Shown here: piece by piece, positions 46,195-59,119 of the stretch
How positions within the stretch are numbered: position 1 is the first letter of the stretch
Layout: each line of letters starts with the position of its first letter
DNA from: Salvia splendens
Lineage: Eukaryota; Streptophyta; Magnoliopsida; Lamiales; Lamiaceae
Assembly: GCF_004379255.2 (NCBI RefSeq)
Contig: NC_056036.1
Coordinates: 39,384,076-39,448,075, forward strand
Direction: 5' to 3'
Length of the DNA stretch: 64,000 bases
Notes under the pieces: generated by a model
Told to the model about the DNA's origin: nothing
The model's database searches: none
The model's input: the letters and a program-made list of their open reading frames with translations, nothing else
Translations under genes and position numbers: made by a program

Positions 46195-48373
46195 TATCTA
46201 TAGAATGTTTAATTCTAAAATTAAAAGATTGAGGCTCTATGATTTTCAATTGTTTGAACTAACAATGTTTTATAATAATAGGCATTTACATCGGCTTGGG
46301 AAGCAGCCTGTAACAAAGGTTTGGAAACAAGTACGGTGATTGTACCAAGTGGAAAGACATTCCTGGTACGTACCTGCTATCAAATTTGCTGGCCCATGCA
46401 AATCAAGATCCATAACTTTTGAGGTAAGTTATGTAATTTTCAAGGTTAAAGATGAATTTTAAAATATCCATTTTTTTAAAGAAATACGTCACTTTCACAA
46501 GATTGATGTCATTTTCTAGATATTGGGATCCATTGTTGCACTTCCAAAACAAGCTTGGGGAAAAAGGGATGACGATGGTGATGCGTGGATCTTGTTTCAT
46601 CAAGTTCAAGGGCTTTCTGTAGTGGGAAATGGGAAAGGTGTATTTGATGGCCAAGGTGCTTCTTGGTGGCCCCATGTAAGTTTATATGACCAAGCTTCCT
46701 TCGTCCGACAATAAACGTCTACTTTTTGACGGCTTGAGTTTTAAGAAATATGGATGGAAATAGTTAGTTGTATATTAGTTTTATAAAAAAAAAATATGAG
46801 TGAAATGAATTAATAGAATTTGAAACTACTTATCATGCTTAGTAAATGGAAATGAAATAGTGACCTACATACTAAAATAGCAAATAAGGAGTATTTAATA
46901 GCGGACATAATTTTTAAATTTTTAAAGTTCAACTATATGATTGTTTCTCATGGTATTCTCTTAAATGCTCTGACTCGTTTTATTTCTCTCTTTTCAGGAA
47001 CGTAAAAATGATTCACCAACAGTAAGTTCAAGATTGAGCACCTTTTACAAAATAACAAATAATATACTATCAATTATAATCAGCAACTAAATACTAACAA
47101 TATATCTCGTGATAAAATTAATTTCAGGCAGTGAGATTTTCTCACTGCGACGACCTTCGTGTGAGCGGATTGAAACATATGAATAGCCAAGAAAACCACA
47201 TTTCAATAAATGGATGCAATCATGCAAATATTTCAAATCTCTATATTACTGCACCTGGAACAAGTCCTAACACAGATGGCATCGACATAAGTTCTTCAAC
47301 AAATCTTTTCATCCAAGATTGTGTTATGGCAACGAGTATATTCACCAGTCCCTTTTCAAAATTCAAATTTTTGTTAGTAGTAGTTATCTACACAATATAT
47401 GTTAGTTCTACTGATTACAAGAGATAAAAGCCGGGCGTAATACAACCCAAAAGAAGGAAAAGGAGGAACTGAACTTTAAAAAATTCCAACGTAGAATCGA
47501 AACTACTAAACCAGTATGATTAGCCGAGTCGAGGAGGCCTCTTCCCGCAAGACGAGATACGCCCCGGTAGTGCTCTTCGGTTTGACGTGTCGTCCCCAAA
47601 GGTAAAACGGCTACGTCTCTATTGATGCAGCACCGCAATCAGTAGAGCTCCGGCGAACGGGATGGAGGAGAGAGCAGAGCTTCGACAGAAGGACAATGCA
47701 GAGAGAGGGATAGAGCTTATGCAGAGAATGCTTGTATGTGTGTCTTAATGCAGTGGTATGGCTAGCCTATTTATAGGCCAACCACCATGCAGGGTCAACC
47801 AGCCATTGAAGGCTCATCATGGCAAAAACGTAACCGACGTCGGTTACAGGCGTGTGGCAGGCGTGTGCCTTTCGCATGTGGAGCGTGTGGATTTCTCACG
47901 TGGCAGCCGTGACTGTGCCTCGCTTGACGACGTGTCAAGCCACTTGGATTGCTGACTCGGCGGTAGTCCAAAAAGAATAGTTTGGGCCAAGCCCCAAGTC
48001 CAAGTCCAAGTCCAAGTCCAAGTCCAAGCTCAAGATCGAGATCTTGATCAAGATCGGGATCGGGCCTGCGGCCCGCGAGCACGGGCTTGGGCTCGGGCTC
48101 GGGCGGGCGGCGGCGCGCGCGTGTGCGCGCGTGTGCGCGCGTGTGGGCTCTTTCACCCATCTTGGTCCACTATAATTATTAAGTAACATAAAGTCACTTA
48201 ATTTATACACATTAAAAGATGTGTTAATCCTCCAATGTGGGATAATTAACACTAGTTAATTATTCCCTAAGCTCCAACTCCAAGCTTTAATTAAAAGCTA
48301 ATTATGCCTAACTTTAATCCACTATTTCTCACTCACCGGAAATCGGATTTGAGAAAGTGAATATACTACATTT

Positions 48374-48568
48374 TGTTGGAAAGCTAAGTTGAAGTGTTCC
48401 AAAGAGGATGTGGAGTCCCAACATGTTGGAAGTGTATAACATTTATTATGGAGGGTTCCAATAAGTATAGTTCCTAGAACATTTATATCTAGAGTCCTAT
48501 ATAATGTATCCTCCATGTACTCTCAAATAATCAAGTAAATAAAACATCTTTCTTCCTATCTTTCTTCA
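48374..48568 (+). repeat. Copia 5' LTR
   Basis: 195 bp, TGTTGG to TTCA, with cctatataatgtatcc as a likely TATA region near 48501. Confidence 0.93.
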
Positions 48569-48673
48569 TGGTATCAGAGCAGAGTAAAATCTGGCTCAGA
48601 AAAGATTCATCATAGCCAAGAAACCATACCAATCTCGGCCAAGAGGCTGCCCAAAAATCCCTACACATAAAAC

Positions 48674-51600
48674 ATGTCAGGATCAGATTCCGAAGGAGAA
48701 AATAAACCCACAATCAAAACATCCAAGATGAAAACAAGCAAGCACGTCACTGTTGCATTCAAACTAAATGGGAAGAACTATCCTTTATGGGCCCGACTAA
48801 TGAAAGTCGCGATAGGAAGCCGAGGAGGGTATTCCCACATCAAAGATCCACCGCCAGAACCAGAGAACCCCGGGTATGCCGAATGGGAGGAGACTGATCT
48901 CGTGGTATTTTCGTGGATCATCGACAACGTCGAAAATGACATAATTGCCGACTTTGCTCACCACCAAACCGCAAAGGCAATCTGGGACAATCTCGCTGTA
49001 ACGTTCGAAGGCAAGAAAGATCCGTATCTTATATACGATCTAGAGGATAAAGCCATCGCACTCCGCCAAGGAAGTCTGGATCTCGAAACCTACTACAGAC
49101 GAATCCACGGACTGTGGATCAATGTAGATAGGTGTCGAAAACAACCGGTGGATTGTTGCGACAAGGGGGTCAAGTAGTTCCGAGAGTTCTCAAACACCAT
49201 GAGGCTATTCAAGTTCCTCACTGGACTTAACCCTGAGTATGATACAATTCGAAGGGATATCCTCAAAGAGGAACCTTACCCCTCAGTCGAAGAAGCTTAC
49301 GGAAGGGTCCAGAGGGAGGCGGCTCGATTGAAGATCATGCCACCGGCATCCTCGACACCTACCGAAGTTCCTGGCGTTGGAAGCGCCGATACATCATCGG
49401 GGGAGATCGGCTACGGGTACGGAGCACAGAGAGACAGGCCAATCAATCGAGGACCACCGCGACCGCCACCCACCAGAGCCAATCACCAAGACGGAGGAAG
49501 AATTGACAAAACCAAGCTATGGTGTTCACATTGCGGGAAAAACAAACACACGAGAGATACCTGCTTCCTCCGTGTGGGATTCCCCGAATGGTGGGACGAA
49601 AAACAGAGGACACGAGCACAAACGAAGTTCGCTGCCGTCGGAATCGGCGAAACAAGGCAGGGGAATCCCCAAAATCAACCCAGAGAAGGACCAAAGGGAG
49701 GACCGAATCCAGGTACCCCAAAATACCCCGGTGATAATGGCGGTGGCAGCAGTGGCGGCGGAGTTCGGGTTGGAAATTTCGTCGAGAGAACGGAAACTCA
49801 GATCGAGAGACAGAAATGGAATGGAGGCGCAGCAATAGGAGGTATCGGGTTTGGTCAAGGATCAAACCCTAGATCTATCCCTTTATTGCATTTTAATCCC
49901 CAGAATATGAAAGTCATGCAATTTAGTCCGCCACTTATTGATAATCCCAAATGTGACCCCCCAGATCTGGATATTTGCGAAACCAACCCCAAATTCCCTA
50001 GAAAGTCCGACTTACGCCCCCCAATTAGCCATATCTCCACACATAATCGGTTTACACCGTTGATGAATTTTTCCGCTGCTTTATCTGTAAAAAATACAAA
50101 AAATGTTGATAGGAAGGGATGGATTTTTGATTGTGGTGCCATAGACACTATGACACCAGAAAGATCTGATTTTAGTAATTTTAAAGAGGTTACTAAAACT
50201 TACATTAGAACTGCCAATGGGGAATTCATTACTGTAGCAGGGGCAGGAACCATAAGAATTTCCCCTACTCTTCGATTATCAAACTGTCTGTTTGTCCCTA
50301 GCCTGTCTCAGCGGCTAATGTCAGTAAGCCACGTAACAAGGGAATTAAATTGTACACTGCTAATGCATCCAACTTTCTGCATCTTACAGGATATTCGGAC
50401 GAGGAGGATCATTGGGCGTGGCACTAAGGATCGAGGACTCTACTACGTGGATGGGGTAGCTCAACATGGCAGTGCGATGCTGGCTCACGGGTCCACGAAA
50501 GAGGAGGCTTGGCTGTGGCACAGAAGACTAGGACACCCGTCTCATGGTTACTTTAAACTTTTGTTCCCAAATTTTTCTTTACCTAAAGATTTTTCTTGTG
50601 AAACTTGTGTTTTGGCCAAAAGCCACAGACAGAGTTTTAAACCTTCAGATACTCGTATGAAATCCATGTTTGATTTAGTGCATGCTGATGTGTGGGGGCC
50701 GGCACCTGTTATTGGGGGTAGTGGATTTAGATATTTTGTGACATTCATTGATGATTGCACGAGAATGACTTGGATCTATTTCTTGAAACATAAGTCAGAA
50801 GTAATTGACAAATTCATTCTTTTTTTCCATATGATACACACCCAGTTCCACAAAACCATAAAAATTCTTCGTTCAGATAACGGGAGGGAATTTGTTAACA
50901 CCGCTATGTCCAATTTCTTTCATAAACAAGGTCTCCTTCACCAAACATCCTGTGCTTATACGCCCGAACAAAATGGGGTAGCTGAGAGAAAAAACCGAAC
51001 CATTCTGGAAATGACCCGTGCCCTTATGATTGAGTCCAACGTCCCAAAATTCCTTTGGCCAGAAGCCGTTGCAACCTCTATCTACCTCATAAACAGACTA
51101 CCCACCAAAATTCTAAAAACCAAAACCCCCCTTGACATCCTTTCCCAACAAGCCCAAATACCAGAATCCCTTAGCATGCCACCAAAAGTCTTTGGATGCA
51201 CTGTCTATATTCATATCCCTAAACATGAAAGAACCAAATTTTCCCCTTGCGCAACCAAATGTGTCTTCGTGGGATATGGGGTCAACCAAAAAGGGTATAG
51301 ATGCTACGATCCAAACACTAGGAAAATCATCACCACCATAAACTGTGACTTCCTTGAAACCGAGTTCTTCTATAAACACCACCTTAACAGTCAGGGGGAG
51401 ACATCCGAAAGTAATTATGGGGACTGTCTAAGTTGGTTTGTGCCACTTCCAAGCCACTCGATTGAGGATCCACCCGAGACGGTTGTCACTGTCGCCGAGC
51501 AGACCCCTCCAGAGTCTCCTCAACCGCGCCCATCTGACCCTCCTTCACCAATATCCGAGGTATGTCCGGAACTAGTCTCTGAGGAAAGTTCTACAGTTAA

Positions 51601-53344
51601 TACTAACAATGCAGAAACCGAGGATAATACTGTAGACAGTGATACCGGGAGGTATGTTCTCCCTCCACGAAGTACTCGAGGAATTCCTCCGAAGAGATAC
51701 TCTCCGGAGAGGATTGGAAAGAAAAGCAGATATGGAGTGGCAAACTTTGTTCAAGGCAATCTGACGAAAATGGCCCGAGCATTTGAGGCTGCATTATATG
51801 AAGAACAGGAGATCCCGCAGACTGCTGAAGAAGCAATGAAGTACAAACACTGGAGAGAAGCTATGCTTACCGAGATGAAAGCCTTGATGAGGAATGATAC
51901 TTGGGTGAAAGAAAAACTGCCAGAAGGAGTGAAGGCTGTGGGATGTAGATGGGTGTTCACTATCAAAAGAAGGCCAGACGGGTCAATCGAACGATATAAG
52001 GCCCGACTAGTAGCAAAGGGATATACTCAAACATATGGAGTCGATTATTCCGAGACTTTCTCCCCAGTAGCAAAAATCAACACCGTACGAGTATTATTCT
52101 CGATTGCAGCAAACAGAGACTGGCCTCTCCATCAGTTCGATGTCACGAACGCATTCCTACACGGTGAACTACCAAAGCCCGTGTTTATGGTTCCTCCCCC
52201 AGGGTTCACTAACGAATTTATGACTGGAGAAGTGTGCAAGCTGAAAAGAACGCTATATGGGCTGAAACAGTCCCCGAGAGCCTGGTTCGGCAGGTTCACC
52301 GAAGTAATGAAGAAATATGGGTACCAGCAGAGTAACTCAGATCATACATTATTTCTCAAAAAAAGGGGAGGAAAGATCACGTGTCTCATCATCTATGTCG
52401 ACGACATGATTATCACAGGAGACGATGAAGAGGAAATAGGTGAATTGAAAAAGAACTTGTTCACAGAGTTCGAGATGAAAGACCTAGGCCTCCTCAAATA
52501 CTTCTTGGGCATTGAAGTCTTGAGATCAAACCGGGGAATCTTCATAAACCAAAAGAAGTATGTGCTTGACTTGCTTGCAGAAGTGGGAATGATAGATTGC
52601 AGACCTGCCGACACTCCAATAATACAGAATCATGGATTACAAATACGTGAAGGAGGAAAGCTCACCGACAGGGGGAGATATCAGAGATTGGTAGGAAAAC
52701 TCATCTACCTTTCACATACTCGACCAGATATAGCATATGCAGTAGGTGTCGTCAGCCAGTTTATGCACTCACCGCAGGAAGATCATTGGGAAGCTGCCAT
52801 AAGGATCGTTCGATACTTGAAAGGAACGGCAGACCATGGGGTGCTGTTTGAAAAACATGGTCACTTGGAAGTACATGGGTTCACTGATGCAGATTGGGCA
52901 GGAAACCCGAATGATAGAAAGTCAACCGCCGGGTACTTCACTTTTGTAGGAGGAAACCTTGTCACTTGGAGAAGCAAGAAACAGAAGGTGGTTGCGTTAT
53001 CAAGTGCAGAAGCAGAGTTCCGAGGCATAAAGAGTGGCCTCACCGAGATATTATGGTTAAAAAGACTCATGGCTGAACTTGGTCTTCATTCATCACAACC
53101 TTGTAAGTTGTTCTGTGATAATAAAGCTGCGATTAGCATCTCAGAAAACCCGGTTCAACATGATAGGACTAAACATGTGGAGGTGGATCGACATTTTATA
53201 AAGGACAACATTGAAGCCAAAATTGTCGAGTTACCGTTTGTTAAGTCCGAAGATCAATTGGCTGACATATTGACTAAGGCAGTGAATTCGAAGTCGTTCC
53301 GAGAAGCACTTGACAAATTGAGTGTTGGAAATCCCATCACTTAA
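48674..53344 (+). pseudogene. Copia gag-pol polyprotein with one in-frame stop
   Basis: The frame is open for 1556 codons apart from a TAG at 49175-49177 within gag. Gag starts MSGSDSEGENK and has KLNGKNYPLWARLMK. The zinc knuckle is CSHCGKNKHTRDTC. The protease motif is FDCGAIDTMT, with Cys where Ser is usual. GAG-pre-integrase and zinc region: WLWHRRLGH, CETCVLAKSHR. The integrase core has DVWGPAP, FIDDCTRMTW and RSDNGREFV, with the catalytic Glu in PEQNGVAERKNR. RVT_2 has YVDDMIITGDD. RNase H has DADWAGNPNDRKSTAGY and LSSAEAEF. It ends 12 bases before the 3' LTR. The gag type resembles the Ale/Retrofit lineage (inference). Except for the nonsense codon it looks functional. Confidence 0.93.
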
Positions 53345-53356
53345 CTTGAGGGGGAG

Positions 53357-53552
53357 TGTTGGAAAGCTAAGTTGAAGTGTTCCAAAGAGGATGTGGAGTC
53401 CCAACATGTTGGAAGTGTATAACATTTATTATGGAGGGTTCCAATAAGTATAGTTCCTAGAACATTTATATCTAGAGTCCTATATAATGTATCCTCCATG
53501 TACTCTCAAATAATCAAGTAAATAAAAACATCTTTCTTCCTATCTTTCTTCA
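53357..53552 (+). repeat. Copia 3' LTR
   Basis: 196 bp, identical to the 5' LTR except for one additional A at about 53527. Confidence 0.93.
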
Positions 53553-54421
53553 CATTTATCTACGTAAAATGTAGATCGACGCTATGTCATTTAATTTCAC
53601 AAAATTAAATGTCTCGTCACATTTATTATTTGGTCAAAATCCATTGACCGGGCATATTTAATACCATGATTTCTACAATATAATCGTCGTTGCCCTAATA
53701 GGGGACGACTGCATCGCGATCAATGGAGGCACTTCTGGTGTCAAGATTTCAAGGATCACATGTGGTCCTGGTCATGGTATAAGGTATGATTCTTTGTTTT
53801 TGATCCTTTAATTAGTTTCGTCTCACAAAACCAACTCATACTTGAATAGAATTATGTACTAAGAGAAATTCATGTTCTTGATTCTTGCAGCATTGGTGTG
53901 AGGATCAAATCATGGCAAGTGAGATCAAATCAAATCAAATCAATATAGTATTCAACACATGTGATTATAATAAAATATAACTTATAAGTGCAATTGATAT
54001 TATGAAGGGAGGGGCAGGTTTTGCAAAGAACATCACATTTTCCAACATAAACTGCGAATAAGCGGGCAATCCTATTATTATAGACCAATACTACTGTCCG
54101 ATACCAAGGTAAATTTACAAAGAAACACTCAACCTAATCAAAATGCTCATCAAATTGGCAATTAATTTGAATTGTCGTCGACATAGTAGGTTGGTGCTGT
54201 GAAAGTGAGTGGTGTGAAGTACATTGGAACGACAGTGGCAAAGGATGCAGCAATAGACTTGAAGTGCAGCAAGACAGTGCCGTGCACGCACGGATATAGA
54301 ATTCAGCGACATCAACATCAAAAGTGTTGGTCGAGATTCTGCTAATGCTATAGCAAACTGCACCAATGCTCATGGAACTGCTCGTTCTTGCACTCCTCCT
54401 ATCCATTGTGTCAAAACATGA

Positions 54422-55377
54422 TTTCATTGTCAATACTAGATGTTGTATTGTCATTTATCACATATATATATATATAGCCCATACCTAGTCGGCTAAACTC
54501 TAATTATAGAATGTTTTTTGCTTATTATAATACAATGTCAACAACAATCTCTAACTATGATGAGATAATAAAATAATGATGTCGACATTGACAAGGAACC
54601 AAGTTTGACGTCCATTATTAGGATACATATATACCCAAGTAGCGCCGCGCCTATGGACTTCCTCATCACAAAAATTAACCGAATTAATAACACGTACTAC
54701 AAAAATTAACTAAACCTGCCGAGTTAGTCAGTTCATCCGGCTTCGACTTGTCCCTAGGCCCAGGTCGGACTGGGACAACACACTTGACAGCGCGGCATGC
54801 ATTGCATCTCCAACTTACTAGTATTCGTTGATAATATGAATGTGTCTTACCAACCAAACTATGTCGTCAATAAAACTAATATTTTGCATATGCATAAGAT
54901 TTCCAAGCATCCTGATAAAATAAAATAACATATCAAGTACTGTGACATCCTAGAACATTCACAATCCAACCCCAAGTATTAAGTAAAACTAAAAAAAATA
55001 AAAAAAATTAATTTTGAAGGATACAAAAATTGAGATACAATTACTTGCATTGGAAAATTTTAAAAAATAACAACAATTTAGGATGCAAAAGAAAGAAGCG
55101 TCCTAAATTAAGGATAAATTAACTTAATCTTTTGATTTTAGGACGCTTCCATTTGTGGCCTCTAATTTTAGTTGGGACACCACAGTAAGGACATTTTTTG
55201 AAGAGTTAGTGGTATATTTAGAAACAAAAATTATCGTCCTTAATTGTATTTAAAAAAAAGTCTGTAACGTTTTTTTTGTTGTAGTGTATACTACTATTCA
55301 CCTACTGCATCAACATTTCAAATTTGAGCAAACCACAAACTTCCAGCCACAATGTATTTTTAATTCATCATTTTTTA

Positions 55378-55381
<4 letters not shown>
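54422..55381. other. Intergenic, polygalacturonase 3' flank
   Basis: The first 560 bases are the 3' flank of the dead polygalacturonase. The block tgtgacatcctagaacattcac (about 54949-54970) recurs at about 59600 behind the intact copy. 55080-55275 has an inverted pair, aagcgtcctaa and taggacgctt, of unknown nature. No gene is seen. Confidence 0.55.
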
Positions 55382-55416
<35 letters not shown>

Positions 55417-55421
55417 CATAC
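55382..55421. repeat. TA/CATA microsatellite
   Basis: A run of alternating TA followed by catacatac, directly beside the element at 55422. Confidence 0.85.
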
Positions 55422-56153
55422 AGAGTCCCATTATTCACAAATCCACTCTTAAAGACCGAACCACCGAACCATACCAAATTAGGATTTTTAGATCTAGTTT
55501 TTTTTTTGGATGAGAGACACAAATTTATCAATTATTTCCGCCTTCATCACGAGCCTATTTTAATTCATCCGAAGGTAAATAAGTCATACTAACATGTTAC
55601 GAAGATTTAACTTCATTCCAGTATGTTTTTACTTCATTCCAGTACGTAAATGCAGTTTCGCCGTCGCGTGCCGTTCTTTCTCTCTACAATATCTATCACC
55701 ACTGCCACAACGCTGATATGGTGTAATAAACACATGGAATGATGTAATAAATTATTGGAATGGAGTATGTGTATAGAAGCATTTGAAGTTCTACTGGAAT
55801 GAAGTAAAAACCTTATCCAATGAAGTAATAACGTTTCTAAATGAAGTAATAAATGCACTTGAATAAATTGTATTTTTTAATGTAAATAAAGTAAAAACTC
55901 AGGTCAATGAATTCAAATGAAACATATGTTGAATCATTTCAAAACCTACTGGAAGAAAGTAAAATCATGTTGTAGTTTCAAGGTATTAAGTACGGAATGA
56001 AGTAATAAACCTATACAATGAAGTAAAATGGGTTTGTAATGAAGACCGAAAAATTTACACAGCAGCACATCTCATCAAAAAAACTAGATCTAATGGCCCA
56101 GATTTGGTCTCTAGTTCGGTCTTTAAAATTGGTTCGACATTGATCACAACTCT
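55422..56153. mobile_element. Non-autonomous TIR element with gaatgaagtaat repeats
   Basis: Left AGAGTCCC through taaagaccgaacc to agatctagttttttt pairs, inverted, with the right end (aaaaaactagatct, ttcggtctttaaaatt, acaactct), giving imperfect TIRs of about 70 bp. Catacatac lies on both outer sides and could be a 9-bp duplication, but the microsatellite makes this uncertain. Inside are about ten dispersed copies of (g)aatgaagtaataa in both orientations. There is no coding capacity; possibly Mutator-like. Confidence 0.55.
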
Positions 56154-56640
56154 ATACATACATACACATTAATTTGTGATATTTCTATAGTGAAAATAAA
56201 AGATTAAATTTTTAAAAATTACTATTTGATTAATTTTATAATTTCTTGAAGAATTAAATAACCTAGATACTAAAATTCTTAACATTTTAATAATAACAGA
56301 GTTATCTAAATTTAAATATTTATTTAATATTATTTGTAAATATATGTATATATTTTAGAAAAATTATTGACGTAGTTAAGTTTATATAAATCAAGTATCT
56401 TAGAATAGGGATATGGCAATAACTAAAGTATCTATAGAATGAATCCCGAAGCAATATTATGATTTCAAAAACGAGAAAGAAACTTTAATGAGACATGCAA
56501 AATAATAATTTGGTGTGTTCACATGTACATGCATATCTACTATATAAATCCAGTAGAGATTTAGAAAGTTAAGTTAGGCAAAGAAATTTCAATGTTAATT
56601 AAGTTACAAAAGAATCATATCCAGTTTTAAGTTAACACGC
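56154..56640. other. AT-rich intergenic sequence
   Basis: No gene or complete element recognised between the TIR element and the polygalacturonase promoter. Confidence 0.5.
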
Positions 56641-56688
56641 CCATAATATGGGAAAGTGATCTAAATTGATTGGATTAAGGTTTCTCAC

Positions 56689-56696
56689 TATAAATA
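56689..56696 (+). promoter_or_regulatory. TATA box of the intact polygalacturonase
   Basis: TATAAATA, 215 bases before the ATG, in the promoter block shared with the dead copy. A CAG at 56902-56904, just before the ATG, resembles a splice acceptor in both copies, so a leader intron is possible. Confidence 0.65.
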
Positions 56697-56910
56697 TTTA
56701 ACTTGTAGTGGTCGATTAGGACAAGATTACAAGTTCGTGAAAAAATAAGGCATTGATAGACATTGTTCAAGAGACAAATTAGAGACATGGTATGGCACAA
56801 ATATATTTATCTTATGACTTGATTGTCGATCGTTAGTTGTTATATATTCTCCTATTGTACTAACGAGAGATCATTATATTGTCATATTTCTAAATGTGAT
56901 ACAGGGTTTT

Positions 56911-59119
56911 ATGGCGTACCTTTTGTTATTGTGTGTTGCAATATTCGAATTAAGCGTTGTGAAAGGCGCAAGAATTACAAGCTTGGATTCGCGCACAACA
57001 TTTGATGTGACCGAATTTGGAGCTATAGGAGATGGGATAACAGATGATGCCAAAGTAAATATTTTCATGTTGGTTTCATTTGTTCTATTGTTCAATATAG
57101 AATGTTTAATTCTAGAATTAAAAGATCGAGGGTCTACTATTGTCTATGGTTTGAACAGGCATTTAAATCGGCATGGGAAGCAGCCTGTAACAAAGGTTTG
57201 GCAACAAGTAAGGTGACTGTACCAAGTGGAAAAACATTTTTGGTATCTTCAGTCAAATTTGTTGGCCCATGCAAATCAAGGTCCATAACGTTTGAGGTAA
57301 CTTATGTACTAATTTTCAAGGTTAAGATGAATTTTAAATATTCATGTTTTATAAAAAAAAGGTCATTTTCACAAGATTTATATCATGTTGTAGATATTGG
57401 GAACCATTGTTGCACATCCAAAAGAATCTTGGGGAAATGGGGATGTTGGTGAGTGGATAATGTTTCATCAAGTTCAAGCTCTCTCTGTGGTGGGAAATGG
57501 GCAAGGTGTGATTGATGGCCAAGGTGCATCTTGGTGGCCCAATGTAAGTTTATATGATCGAGCTTCCTTCGTCCGCTAATAAACATCTTACTTTTTCACA
57601 ATCTGGGTTTTAAGAAATAAGGATGAAAAAATTTAGTTAAATATGTCGAACTTTTATGTATAACTTTTGTAATGAAATATGATTAGTGATTAGTATGGGT
57701 TATTAGAATCTGAGATCTACTTAATTATATATAGTAAAAATGAAACAAAGTACTAATGACAAAAACATAAAAGTGGCAAATGAGACATGTAATGACAAAC
57801 AAAGAGAGTGGTTTTAAAAATATTCTATAAGCTCATAATATTTCGTGTATTATCTTAATGTTCTAACTCGTTTTTATTCTTCTCTCTTCAGGGCCGTGAA
57901 AATAATTCACCAACAGTAAGTTCAAGATGGAGTACCTTGCAGTACTATTTTCAATTATAATCTGCATCAAAATACTAACTATATATCTTGAGATGAAAAT
58001 TAATTTCAGGCATTGAGATTTTCTCATTGCAACAACCTTCGTGTGAGCGGATTGAAACATCTGAATAGCCAAAGAAATCACATTTCAATAAATGGATGCA
58101 ATCATGCAAATATTTCAAATCTTCATATTACTGCACCTGGAACTAGCCCTAACACAGATGGCATCGACATAAGTTCTTCATCAAATCTTTTCATCCAAGA
58201 TTGTGTCATGGAAACAGGTACATTCCCTAGTCCCTTTTCAGAATTCAAATACTATTTGTTATTGGATTATTGTAATTAGTAGTTATCGGTGCAATATAAT
58301 CGCCGTTGCATTAATAGGGGACGACTGCATCGCGATCAATGGAGGCACTTCTAGTGTACTTATTTCAAGGGTCACTTGTGGTCCGGGTCATGGTATAAGG
58401 TATGATTCATTGTCTTCGATCCCTTAGCTTTTTCACCCTTCGTCCCATAAAACTAACTCGTATATATCATTCATTTTAATTCCTATTTTGGATCCTTTCA
58501 GCATTGGAAGTTTAGGTCACAATGGGAAATATGATGAAGTTGAAGGAATTCATGTAAATAACTGCACATTTATTAAGACTCAAAATGGAGTGAGGATCAA
58601 ATCATGGCAGGTAAGATCAAATGAAATCGTTAATAAAATTCATGTGACAATAAAATTTAATCAAGTGCATTTGATATTTTGAAGGGAGGGGCAGGATTTG
58701 CCAAGAACATCATATTTTCCAACATAATCTTTGAATTAGCTGACAACCCTGTAATTATAGACCAATACTACTGTCCTCACAAAACATGTGATACCAAGGT
58801 AAATTTTCAAATAAACACTCAACCTAATCAAAATACTGATCAAATTGACAATTGATTTCAATTTTTGACATACTTGATGGATTAGGTTGCTGCTGTGGAA
58901 GTGAGTGATGTGAAGTACATTGGACTCCATGGAACGTCGGTGGCAAAGAACGCAACAATAAACTTGAGGTGCAGCGAGACAGTGCCGTGTACGGGTATAG
59001 TGCTCGACGATATCAACATCGAGAGTGTTGGTGAACAAGCGGCTAATATAGCACATTGCACCAATGCTCATGGAAGTTCTCGTTTTTGCAATCCTCCTAT
59101 CAATTGTGTCGAATCTTGA
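56911..59119 (+). CDS. Polygalacturonase (GH28, exo-type), nine exons
   Basis: A glycosyl hydrolase family 28 enzyme that hydrolyses pectic homogalacturonan in the cell wall; its size and sequence fit the exopolygalacturonases often expressed in pollen. Exons: 56911-57054, 57159-57296, 57394-57543, 57892-57915, 58010-58217, 58318-58399, 58502-58610, 58685-58798, 58886-59119; all introns are GT-AG, and the joined frame is open for 400 codons. A signal peptide ([20 protein letters not shown]) starts the protein. The four family motifs are present: NTDG (exon 5), GDDC across the exon 5/6 junction, GPGHGIS across exons 6/7, and RIKSW at the end of exon 7, with their Asp and His catalytic residues. 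The Cys-rich C-terminus ends NCVES. I start at the ATG because the reading frame extends upstream only to a GTG. It is the downstream member of a tandem pair. Confidence 0.9.

Larger units (their letters stand above)
48374..53552 (+). mobile_element. Complete young Ty1/copia retrotransposon
   Basis: LTRs 48374-48568 and 53357-53552 differ only by one A in a run of A. The target duplication CATTT is perfect (48369-48373, 53553-53557). The primer site TGGTATCAGAGCAG starts right after the 5' LTR, and the purine tract ttgagggggag (53346-53356) right before the 3' LTR. It is 5179 bp long with one gag-pol frame. The near-identical LTRs mean a very recent insertion. Confidence 0.95.
47400..53677 (-). 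mobile_element. Solo LTR (about 1.1 kb) in intron 5, split by a copia element
   Basis: The outer ends are TGTTAG (47400) and CTACA (53677), with ATATA on both sides (47395-47399, 53678-53682). Omitting the copia element and its duplicated CATTT leaves about 1094 bp. The minus strand reads TGTAGAAATCATGG from 53677, then a promoter with CTATAAATAG (47767-47776) and a CT-rich leader, as in plant copia LTRs. No internal domain remains, so it is a solo LTR. Simple repeats aagtcc (47996-48027) and gcgcgtgt (48115-48146) lie inside. Confidence 0.75.
45234..54421 (+). pseudogene. Polygalacturonase (GH28), first tandem copy, disrupted
   Basis: This is homologous exon by exon to the intact copy at 56911-59119. 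Exons lie at 45234-45377, 46282-46423, 46520-46675, 46998-47021, 47128-47335, 53702-53783, about 53891-53918, 54008-54108 and 54190-54421. It would have been a secreted pectin-cleaving enzyme; NTDGID, GDDCIAI and GPGHGI are still readable. Four extra bases shift the frame in exon 2 (about 46368). Exon 7 has lost about 80 bases. Exon 8 has an in-frame TAA (54059-54061) and a deletion before its donor. Intron 1 contains a TRIM element, and intron 5 a solo LTR holding a complete copia element. It is a clear pseudogene. Confidence 0.9.

Noticed and set aside
48115..48150. Z-DNA-forming gcgcgtgt run as a regulatory element
   Set aside because: It is a short simple repeat in a solo LTR with no further evidence of function.
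45234..54421. Treating the first polygalacturonase as a functional gene with a long intron
   Set aside because: A four-base shift in exon 2, the deleted exon 7 and the stop in exon 8 each destroy the product.
56896..56910. Upstream start for the intact polygalacturonase
   Set aside because: The frame opens there with GTG, which is not a usual plant start. The ATG at 56911 begins a proper signal peptide.
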